From assembly GCA_973895155.1 (NCBI GenBank), contig OZ316895.1, positions 11,718,001-11,782,000 of the forward strand: a stretch of DNA of 64,000 nucleotides, written 5' to 3'. Below the pieces are notes generated by a model, which did no database searches, had not been told where the DNA came from, and worked only from the letters and a program-made list of their open reading frames with translations. Numbering within the stretch: the stretch's first letter is position 1; every line of letters begins with the position of its first letter. Source of the DNA: Marsupella aquatica (lineage: Eukaryota; Marchantiophyta). Below are positions 36,701 through 45,920 of this stretch, one piece after another. The translations under genes were made by a program, and so were the position numbers.

Positions 36701-36711
36701 ACTAGAATAAG

Positions 36712-37722
36712 CTAAGTAAAAGGTTTACAAAGTAAAGTACTAATCTCATAGTGTAATAGGAGGGGGTCAACTACAAGTAAAGGAAGACGAGCTACAAAAC
36801 CAAGGGCTATCTGTTGACAAAAAAAGCCCTCACGACAACGAATAAGTCGTGGCTCACTGGTCTTCCGGATGGGACGTCCATCCGGTCCGATCCAAACAAG
36901 TAATCTGATGGTCATGGAATGTCTAGGGCGGGAAGAGGGAAATGTGCAATGACCTTTCAATGATAAACCCAACTCCACAAGTCAGGAGTCTCAATCTTTG
37001 GCAGTCGCAACTTGTCGATAGGAACCCACAGAATACCATGAGAAACCGGAACCATGTTGTAGGTATATGGAAAAGGAAAAGACTCATGCCCAAACATAAG
37101 TGGAGGAAAAGGAGGTGCAAGAGGAATGCGTGCGTCAATGAGTGACATGATCATCCTAGCATACTCGAAGGAAAAAACAAAAAGTGGCTCAATATCGGCA
37201 ATAGAAGAGACAATAGGAGGCTGAGACATCAAGGGTGTAGGAGCTACAAATGGTACACTAGGAGGCTCTACAATCTTAGGCTCAGTCTCGAGAATAGGCT
37301 CAGGAATGGGTTCATTTTCTTCCCTGGTAGGAGAAGGAAATAAAACATCAGGGTGTGGTAGAGTGGTATCCTTGATGGGAGAGAATGGAACTGGAGTGGG
37401 TATTGGTGAAGGGGGTAAAGGCTCAAGGGTAGGAGATGGAGGGTGCTCAGGTGTAGATGTAGGAGGGATAGGTGAATCAACAATGGGAGAAGGAATGGGA
37501 TCGGGTAGAGGGGGTGTAGGTGTGGATGGAAGAGGGAGTGAAAGAACAATGGTAGGTATTTCGGCTCATCCACATCCATACAGTGGTGAAGGTGCAGGGG
37601 GTGAAACATGAGGAAGTGGGGTGGAACGAGACTCAAAAATCAAAGCACGAATACAATCAAGTAACTGCATGGGAGTATAATTCAAGAGTCTAGTGGCCTC
37701 ATCTACCAAATGTTGGTTGAAA
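36712..37722 (-). pseudogene. 3' half of a broken proline-rich coding relic
   Basis: A minus-strand frame runs from 37,722 to 36,957, with one in-frame TGA near 37,575, and shifts into a second frame (ELGLSLKGHC onward) ending at 36,712. It has a helical start (LVDEATRLLNYTPMQLLDC), a long Pro/Ser/Thr-rich middle (PSTPTPPLPDPIPSP and similar, about 37,270-37,620) and a folded-looking end (FEYARMIMSLIDARIPLAPP). Its 5' half is at 53,841-54,680, and the two halves were separated by the CACTA insertion. The protein is not recognised. It is probably from an older transposable element, though a host gene cannot be excluded. Confidence 0.6.
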
Positions 37723-37752
37723 CACTAGAAGAAAACCACCCATTCTGAGACC
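37723..37752 (+). repeat. CACTA left terminal inverted repeat
   Basis: Starts CACTAGAAGAA. About 21 of the first 30 bases match the inverted right end (11 terminal bases perfect, plus CTGAGACC at positions 23-30). Confidence 0.88.
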
Positions 37753-38287
37753 CTCCCCTATGTGACTTGTGCGAGACCTTCATAAATATGCGACTCCAAG
37801 TTTGTGGGTGTCATGTTAGTTACATCATACCAACTAAGTTTTGGTGAGGTTGTGGGAAGTCATGCTTACAACTTTATCCAATGTCGCTATTGTAACACTA
37901 GTAAGTAAGAAATAGGTAAGTTATGTTAGTTACTCCACAATAGTGCAATATGAATTGGACATCATTTTTTAAAATTCCGTCAGCATGCATACCCCATTAG
38001 CCAATTTCGGATGCCAATCCCTAATATGCAACTCCCGGTGCAACTACATATTGCACACTCATGGTTCAATAAGTCCAAATATAATGGGTATAAATATGGG
38101 GGTTTTCATCAGAATGGTGGGTACTTTCACTTATAATGTGGATTCATACCTGACTATATTTGGCCTTGTTCTTGACCAAAGTGCACTCTCCCCACATTGA
38201 ACTTTTTGCTAAGTCATTTGCATTGGTTCTTTTATGTCCAAACCAACCTGTTTGCTAAGTCACTCGATGGCTGCCCACATGTGAGGG

Positions 38288-38405
38288 GTACTACTTTCCC
38301 TCAGGGTCAGTGTACCTTGGAGGTTGGTTTTGCGAGAGATTTTGGGGGTACTACTTGCCCTAAGTGTTCAGGGTCAGTGTGCCGCAGAGGTTGGTTTTGC
38401 GAGGG
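38288..38405. repeat. Direct duplication of about 60 bp in CACTA left arm
   Basis: 'cagggtcagtgt' followed by 'gaggttggttttgcgag' occurs at about 38,302-38,337 and again at 38,368-38,403, separated by similar 'ggtactact..cc' sequence. Non-coding. Confidence 0.7.
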
Positions 38406-39496
38406 AAATTGGGAGTCGACGACCTTCATTCCAGCTGCACTCTTCGCGAACTTCCTGCAGGGTCGTTTGAAAGTGTTTGAGCGCGACTGGACTTTAGGGT
38501 GCAAATGTGTTTAGGATTGGGCCTGCTACGAGCGTCAGTGTGGAGGTCTGCCAATCAGTTTTGAGGGGAGTCCATTGTCGCTTTTCAACCTGCTGGTGAG
38601 CTAAGCTGCTATTGAGTTTCAAGTGAGAGCTGCCGACTTGGAGTTGAGCTCTACGAGGTGGTGCCTGAGTGTACATCTGCTCGACATACTTTTGGGAGCT
38701 CGTAGTTGGTAGGAGGGCCAAGTCATTGCACAAAAAGTTGCAGCCGTGACAGTGCAAACTAGCTAGGCGGAGGCTGGTTACTGCAAGCAAGGCGGAGGAT
38801 CACTGCGAGCTAGGTGGAGGAATGCTGCGCTGCTTCACATTGTGAAGAGACATGCTGCATCGGCCCAAGTAAGGTTGCATTGACCTATCTATCTCTATGT
38901 CTATAAGGTCCTAACCGATAGTCTGCTTAGTGAGGTCCTGCTTTAAGCTACATTTGTGCGATTGATTGTGTCCTCAGAAGCTTAACCATCACATGGGGGA
39001 ACGGTAGCGAGAAAGGAGGGGTGGAGCCTGATGGTCGCCAAATATTCAAACAGGGTCGCCTTGCTCGATATTGGTCTCATTGTTTTTTGCTACGGTGTGA
39101 AGGCGGCGGAGCTTCTAGTCTGACCTTTGAGTGACTTGCGGTGAGCTTCTAGTGTGGCTATTGAGGTCGACTGACCTGCATTGACCGAGCTGATCAACCT
39201 ACTGAGCTGCCATTGGGAGTTGGAGGTTGTGTTGCGTTCAATTTTGGAGTCGGGAGGCTAAATGCGATAGCTCTGTTCCGGGCTCTGTTTAGCTAATGCA
39301 GACGTTTCTGCTCAGGAGACGAGGTAAAATCTATCGACCTTCAAGCTGTTGTGAGGTTCATTGAAGAGGGAGGTTGAATGCCTAGCGCTATGAGGTGAGG
39401 AAAGAGAGTATGGCCAAGCTGCATCTTTAGGGGTTTTGCTTCAGCTTTGACCATCTTTCATCGTCGTAATCGCTGCTCTCGCCTATCGCTACATGG

Positions 39497-40541
39497 CGGA
39501 TTGCTGCTCTGCCCTTTTGGCATGGGTCGCCGGCCTGCTGGATGCTATCTCCAGTTTAAAAACAAGTCATATCCTAAGTCCCGGTGTTGCAGTAGTGTCC
39601 CCGACTCTAAGATGGAACAGAGTATCATCTTTCTTGTTTCCTGCTGCTGCTGATGTATGTCTATTCTCCCCTATTTTTGCTTACTGATTGGTCTCTCCAC
39701 GCTTCTTGCTTGACTTGCTGCTTCCTTCAATCCCCTATCGCGGACTCACCTCGTGGCTGCAAGTATAGTTGTCTAGGTGATGTATGCATTGCGTGTTTAG
39801 GGTCTAGGTGACATCGCTGCTGAGCAAAATTCGCGAGCTGCCTAGGTCCATTGCCGAATGCTGCTTCCTTCAATCGCCAGGTGCCTGCTGTTACAATTGC
39901 CTACTCAATCATGCACCCAATCTCCTGGAGCTCATTCGCCTAGAGCTTCATCCGTCAGATTCAAACTATTATTGGACCTCCCTGTTGCCCGAAGTGTATA
40001 CACTCCTAGCATTGTCGTCCCAAACTGCAAAACGCTTCTCCCTGTTCTGTCCTCGTGCTTCACTATTTGTATTCAGGTGTTTTTATCAGTTTCAGAGGGG
40101 AGGTCATTGTTTCTGCAAGTTGTTGGTGAGCTAAGCTTCCGCTGTGTGTAGGTTTAGGGAGTTGCGCGTGCGAGCTAACGACTTGGACCTGAGGCCACAA
40201 TCTTTTAGGGAGCTTGGAGTGGAAGCCGACAACTTGGAGCGGGACTTCAACTTGCTATTACTAGCTACCTTGGACAAAGGTGACAGTCAGTAGCGCAAAG
40301 GTGAGACTCGGTAGTTTTAGCGGATTGTTGCTCTGCCCTTTTGCCATGGGTCGCCGGCCTGCCGGATGCTACTAGCAGATTAAGAACAACTCATATCCTA
40401 AGTCCCGGTGTTGCAGTGGTGTCCCCGACCCTAAGATGCCACCCAAAATCATCTTTCTTGTTTCCTGCTGCTGCTGATCATGTATGTATGTTCTCCCCTA
40501 TTTTTGCTTACTGATTGGTCTCTCCACATTTCTTGCTTGAC
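39497..40541 (+). repeat. Two direct repeats of about 220 bp, 0.8 kb apart
   Basis: 39,497-39,716 and 40,320-40,541 align along their whole length with scattered substitutions and small indels. Both contain 'gctctgcccttttg', 'catatcctaagtcccggtgttgcag', 'tttcctgctgctgctgat' and 'attggtctctccac' (phrases shortened here). A further related phrase, 'ggtgagctaagct', is at about 38,595 and 40,125. They lie in the non-coding left arm of the CACTA element and may be LTR-like remnants or subterminal duplications. Confidence 0.8.
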
Positions 40542-43500
40542 ATGACTGTTTTGCTCCTCCCTGTATCAGAACATGCCTTGTGCCCCGTGCTCTGGCAATG
40601 GGGTGGGGGGCTGAACAGACGGCCTTAAGGTCCACTAAATTTATAGGAACCGTGCAATCGTTCAGCTGATTTTAGCAGCAAGTTCCCTTGCTTTCCCCTA
40701 TTTTTGCTAAGATCCCTCCCCACTAATCACATGCATCCTTTACTTTTCTCGGTGGCCCGTGCACCTGCCTTCCTACTTTCGTTCTTATGGACTTTCCTTA
40801 GGTTTTCTTTCACCTGATTTTGGACTTTTTGCTCCGGTGGAATCTGTCTTGACAACTTGTGTTTGTTCTAATTGTTAATATCTCAAGAGGGTCGTCAACT
40901 AAGCTCACAGGAGTCAAAGCTAACTACAAGCTAGCAAATAGGGAGAATGCTCCCAAGTCGAGTCAGGAGGAAGTTACTAAAACTAGACCTTCAGAACTCT
41001 CGAAACTGGAAAGTGAAATTCAGCCTGAGACACGCAGCTGAAGGCCACAAGGATAACTATATGGCCACGCTGTCCCTCATTCAAGTCCAAAGTCCTCTTC
41101 AGATTGTCTGAACTCCTATCTGAACTCCTGAACTGGATGAAGTCCTGTCTGAATGTGAAGTTCAGATTGGCAATCTCAAATGGCAAGTTCTGAACTCTTG
41201 TCTGAACTTCATCCACCCTTCTAAACTGGGATTTGTGCTACGTGTATAGACTCCACATTGTTGCTTCTCCCTTTCGGGCCAGCCCTCCTTGTGAAACGTA
41301 GGAGCACGATCATGGCACTTACACATAGTCTGACATTCAAAAAATGTTACTTCTCAGCAGCATGTTTCGAGTAGTTTGCCTGTGTGTTGAGCCCGGGGTT
41401 GAGCCTAATTATTTGTTTATTGCTTTAGTAACATGCATGGCCAATTGGTTTCTCTTCATGTAAAGGCAAGTTTTTGAAACTTACTACTTGAATTGGTGGT
41501 TTGAATTTAGTTAAGTGTTGAGAAATTAGCATTCACACTAACTATTTTTCTTTTGTGATTGAGTTCTCTTTGCTATTGAATGTATTGAATAATTATTTCA
41601 TCACAGAAATTTTCAGAACAAACACGGAAGCACCAGGGGGCTGAGGATTGGATATTGAGGCTGAAGACATTGAGGTAATAAACTGGGTGTGGTTCGGGTG
41701 ACAATGTTAGCAACTGGTGCTTCTTCAGGGGAACTTCCCATGTGCAAAATATCCACACATGATTGACTTTGGTTCTTGCTGTTTTTCTTTTGGTGTACTC
41801 TTCAGTTTGGTGTCACTCTATCCTTTCTTGTAGCCTCGAAATAGGAACACACCTGCTTAGTGGTCCCCAATTGCCCAATGATTTATAATGACTGTGTCTA
41901 GGCGATGTATGCATTGCGTGTTCATTCCAGAAGAATGAATATGTACACTTTGCACAAACCTGGACAGATTTTGAATGTTATTTATCTGAGTTTCTGTTTG
42001 TGAGCTCTGACTTGGAGCCTTAACATTTGTGTTTTTGTGGGGCTGAGCAGAGTTTGTTCCGTCCAGAAGCTGCTGTACTGAAGTGATCGGCCTCCGGCTT
42101 GGAGGTGAATCTTCAATTTTTTGTGGATCCGAGTGACTTCTGTCCAGCTGAGTTTTGCTTTGTCGGGACGATTGTGTTTGGCTAAGATGCTAGATTGTGG
42201 CTTGTCTTCTTGCTTCCAGCTTGTGTATATTCAATTAATAGAAGTTGGGAACGAGGTGATAATTGAATTTCCTTATATTAAGCATCTTGACCTAGAAACT
42301 CAATACATAAACTCCTGGAGTCCCTCGGGACATAAAATGAGCCAAATTGTTTCAAAATTGGGAACCTACACCCGCACTACTCAAACAAATGTGTTGGGCT
42401 TGGTGGCCTTGTAAGTCGTCTTTAGCTTTCGCGATGGAGGTTGAATCTTGCGGTACGTCAAGGGGAACTTGATCTTTGAATCATGGAACTGCTTGGTACT
42501 TTCTCGCTTGCACAGAGAGACAGGGACTGTCGTAGTCTTGATGATCTGGATGCAAGGGAACCGAACTCTATGACAAGAAGCCATCTCATCATACATCTGC
42601 TGTGTGGTTGTTTAATGTGGTATCACAATATTTCTTGTACATGTTGGGATAACCTGTACAACTCTGATACCTCACCCAGATACCAAAGTTCTTAATTGTG
42701 GTGGGCTTCTTTTCGAAGATCTGGTAGACACATTATTCAGCATTTGCTAACTTCGAAACTAGAAGGGTAACACATTAAACAACAGAGAAACTCACAACAT
42801 CCTCCTTTGGTCCTTCAGAGTCTGTACTTTGATTATGAAGTTTGATTGAGTTTCTGTTTACTGAAAGAATGTGACTGTGTAAGAGTTCCGTTTGGCAGTG
42901 GATTGGTTGAAGCACTTCATGCTAGTGTGTTGTCCACAGCTCTTCAACCAGCTTTCGTCTTCCTTGTCTTTCACCACTTACGATGACATCAATTCAGCTA
43001 AGACCATAGAAGGTTCCAAAGCATCTAACTTGTAAAATCGCATTCTGTTACATCAAGGACTAAGGTGTTGGGTGCCAAAGGAGACAGCACAACAAACACG
43101 CTGAAAAGACTTCAGGACTGGGTTCAACAAGGTAGTGAAGGTGCTTAGAGCCATAGTAAGTATGCATTCTGTATTTTTCTCTGTTGATGTGAGCTTGTGC
43201 ATAATGGGAGTTGTAGTTGGCAAGAGTTCCAAATATGAATAGATCCAGAAGTATGTGATCATGTACTTGCTCTATAAAGTTCTGAAGATATAAGCATTTT
43301 CTGTTAGACCAGGCAACTTGGGAGTTGGTAAGTGTCACCTGCATCTGAGGGGCTACACCGGGGGCATCAGTGGAGGTTCACTTGCACAACACGACAACCA
43401 GTGAATTTTCTCTCTGCTGCAACCTGCAAGGTGAGACTTTCGGTCTTTCTGGATGAAAAAACAGGATTTTAATACGATTGATATACATGTCCATCGAGAA

Positions 43501-43715
43501 TATGGGTTTATCACCAAGCTCTTTGTCTTAGGAAACTCATAAACTCAGAATCAAATATGTACTATGCACGTTTCATGCTATGTGTATACTATGACCTGTA
43601 GTTGAGTGGGAACTGATTAGTTTAGGTGGTTGCTGTTGGCGAGGCAAGTCGACCTCCTGCTCACCTTGCTCATCAAAGGACGTGAACAGAGGACATCACA
43701 ACAAAAGCAACACTT

Positions 43716-44165
43716 ATGGTGAGGACCCGCAACGCTGAACATGTGCGACTTGCACGCAAGGCAGAGATGTTGCGCCTTGAGTATGTCAGACTTGGGATCC
43801 TTCCAGCCCAGTCTGCATGGTACTTTGAGTACCCTGTTGTTTCCAGGAACAACTACAGCCGGCCTCTACTTGCTTCAGTACCCTTCCCGACATCCTTGGT
43901 ATTTGTGTCTCTTGTACATGACCCGCCACAAATTAGGTGCCAAGGGTGTGTACACAGTTGCCAATATGACTGTCCTGCCTGTAGGGCTTCTGGCCCAGAA
44001 TTGGATGACCGTTCTCTTGGATGCCGATTTTTGCATAGAGCACAATGTATCATTTGGAACCACTCGCCATCCTGCAGTGTGCCTGGTGATGTCACTTGTC
44101 CTGCCCTCCCAGACCCCACCACCGGTGACTTTGGTGTCTACACATGTTTGGATCACATGCTCTAG
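43716..44165 (+). CDS. Unexplained 149-codon open frame inside the CACTA element
   Basis: Begins MVRTRNAEHVRLARKAEMLRL and ends at a stop after CLDHML. The N-terminus is basic and helical; the middle has several Cys pairs (CQGCVHSC, YDCPAC), loosely zinc-binding in spacing. A second plus frame (43,741-44,208) and two minus frames are also open over the same bases, so the region simply lacks stops and the true coding frame is uncertain. It could be a separate transposon gene, a 5' exon of the PHD gene, or non-coding. I do not recognise it. Confidence 0.25.
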   Translation: MVRTRNAEHVRLARKAEMLRLEYVRLGILPAQSAWYFEYPVVSRNNYSRPLLASVPFPTSLVFVSLVHDPPQIRCQGCVHSCQYDCPACRASGPELDDRSLGCRFLHRAQCIIWNHSPSCSVPGDVTCPALPDPTTGDFGVYTCLDHML

Positions 44166-44780
44166 AGGACCACTTGTCACACCGCATGCACAGACCAGAT
44201 ACCATTGACCTATAGCTTAACACTCTGACTTCAACACAGAGGATATTTACTTAAAATTTTGATGTATGAGCAATTTTGGGTCCAGGGTTTAGGGTCAACA
44301 GTATATAACTTATATCCTATTATGCCTGCACTAAGCAAAATATCCTAATTTAAGAGGCTAGCAAACTCGCATAAAAGTCTCTATTGAAAGACTGCTTTCA
44401 TGACTGCTTTAACCTGGTGAACATTGCAACGTTGAATGAATTAATGGGCCATGTGATAATATGCAAAATGATTTATGCCTCACTTATTTGTCTCAGCCAC
44501 TATCATAACCTATTTAGGATGTATAAATTTCAACCCTTATGACACTGCTTCATACCAATCCTCTTCGAAGAATGCCTGTTTTACATGTCACGACTATTGT
44601 ATGTGATTCAAATGCATGAAATGTTGTTGCAGATCTCCTTTGGTGAATCATAGCCACAATTAAAATTGAGGTGTTGGTGGAGAAATTGTATTAGGGGATC
44701 AGTTTTGTGTGTGGGCTCAACATACCAAAAGTATGTGTGCTCTGCATCCTTGTGTGGCCATTCCAATTCATTGCAGTAGC

Positions 44781-44924
44781 AAATGCCTTTGTACCTTAAA
44801 TGCTAAATATATTTTACTTTCTGTGCAGTCTGCTAAATTGTAGAGTCTATCTAAATGCCTTTGTACCTTAAATGCTAAATATATATTACTTTCTGTGCAG
44901 TCTGCTAAATTGTAGAGTCTATCT
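44781..44924 (+). repeat. Perfect-spacing 72-bp tandem duplication upstream of PHD gene
   Basis: 44,781-44,852 is repeated at 44,853-44,924 with almost no differences. Each unit contains 'tactttctgtgcag', which looks like a branch/polypyrimidine/acceptor site. The second copy ends 11 bases before the PHD start codon at 44,936, where another candidate acceptor (gcgcag) sits at 44,928-44,933. Confidence 0.9.
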
Positions 44925-44935
44925 CATGCGCAGGC

Positions 44936-45616
44936 ATGGCACGGCCTAAAATTCAAGCCAAAAAGCGTGTGACAGAGGTGAGAAACACAGGTGTACTTGG
45001 GGCAGATGCTACTAACTTCTCTGCAAGTCAGATTTTCCAGAAGGCAGCTCATTGTTGTGCCATTTGTGACGATGGTGGGGGCCTGGTCATTTGTGAGGGC
45101 CCTTGCATGAGGCATTTCCACCTCAACCCGGAGTCTGACCTTGCTGCAGAAAACAACTGTCCAGGGGTGGGCCTCCCGTCAACACACCAGGGAGACTGGA
45201 TGTGCACTGATTGTTTGGAGAAGCAGGCTAAGTGTGCACAGTGTGGGAAGTTGGGGTCCTATGAGGGCTCTGTTGATGCTGCAGCAAATGTTAGGAAATG
45301 TCCAGACCGTTTTTGTGTGAGATTTTTCTGTTTTGAGTGTTTGCCTGCTCATGCCACAGCTTGCCCACTTCATAGGTGCAAGGCATGTGGTGAGCATGAT
45401 GATGACTACTGGACTGACATAGTCCACTGTGCTAGGTGTCCCACTATGTGGCACTATCATTGCCTGAAAGATCATCAAGCAGAGGGTTATGCTTGTGACA
45501 GAGAAATCTATGATCACTCTGCACATGGTGTTGATCGATGGATATTTTATTGTCATCGCCATGCCATTGATCCTACCTCGCGCACTCCTGTGAGAGATCA
45601 CATATCTTGGCTGTGA
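44936..45616 (+). CDS. EDM2-like triple PHD/zinc-finger protein encoded in the CACTA element
   Basis: 226 residues. The N-terminus is basic (PKIQAKKR). Zinc-finger 1 spans about residues 41-93 (CAIC, ICEGPCMRHFH, WMCTDC); finger 2 about 100-143 (CAQC, KCPDRFC, FFCFEC, CPLH); finger 3 about 148-209 (CKAC, VHCARCPTMWHYHC, YCHRH). The end IDPTSRTPVRDH matches the characteristic close of the EDM2 PHD module (YC..H.ID...TP.RDH). Arabidopsis EDM2 is a chromatin protein whose PHD module reads histone H3 and which acts with IBM2/ASI1 on genes containing heterochromatic transposons. The dead methyltransferase-like half of EDM2 is absent. The reading frame is intact. It lies in the same orientation as TNP2, about 300 bp (including the gap) upstream. 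It may be a stand-alone captured gene or 5' exons of a TNP2 fusion. Function in the transposon is inferred only. Confidence 0.8.
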   Translation: MARPKIQAKKRVTEVRNTGVLGADATNFSASQIFQKAAHCCAICDDGGGLVICEGPCMRHFHLNPESDLAAENNCPGVGLPSTHQGDWMCTDCLEKQAKCAQCGKLGSYEGSVDAAANVRKCPDRFCVRFFCFECLPAHATACPLHRCKACGEHDDDYWTDIVHCARCPTMWHYHCLKDHQAEGYACDREIYDHSAHGVDRWIFYCHRHAIDPTSRTPVRDHISWL

Positions 45617-45818
45617 AGCTGAACATTGTACATGCACAGTGCACCTGATGTGGATGTACTATTTTTTGAGATTGCAGAGATTCCAATTTTGAAAAGGAGT
45701 TGGGTAGGCGAGTTTATATAGGCAGCACTTATCTTGTGCTCTGGCGTCAGTGGCTGGGTACATGCCTATACAAACTTATCCTTACAAGCCTTCTTGGAAG
45801 TATTTAGGCTGAGTGGTC

Positions 45819-45918
45819 NNNNNNNNNNNNNNNNNNNNNNNNNNNNNNNNNNNNNNNNNNNNNNNNNNNNNNNNNNNNNNNNNNNNNNNNNNNNNNNNNN
45901 NNNNNNNNNNNNNNNNNN
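45819..45918. other. Assembly gap (100 N)
   Basis: Exactly 100 Ns, the usual placeholder for a gap of unknown size. It falls between the PHD gene and the first visible TNP2 exon, so the N-terminal part of TNP2 or any PHD-TNP2 junction may be hidden here. Confidence 1.
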
Positions 45919-45920
45919 CT

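Noticed and set aside
37306-37611. Glycine-rich plus-strand protein
   Set aside because: It is antisense to the proline-rich relic; the minus frame is longer, lacks stops but one, and continues across the CACTA insertion.
39497-40541. Paired LTRs of one retrotransposon
   Set aside because: The 220-bp repeats lack TG...CA ends, a primer binding site or internal coding sequence, and are only 0.6 kb apart.
45179-45637. Minus-strand 152-codon frame opposite the PHD gene
   Set aside because: The plus strand has a clear zinc-finger pattern; the minus frame is an antisense shadow.
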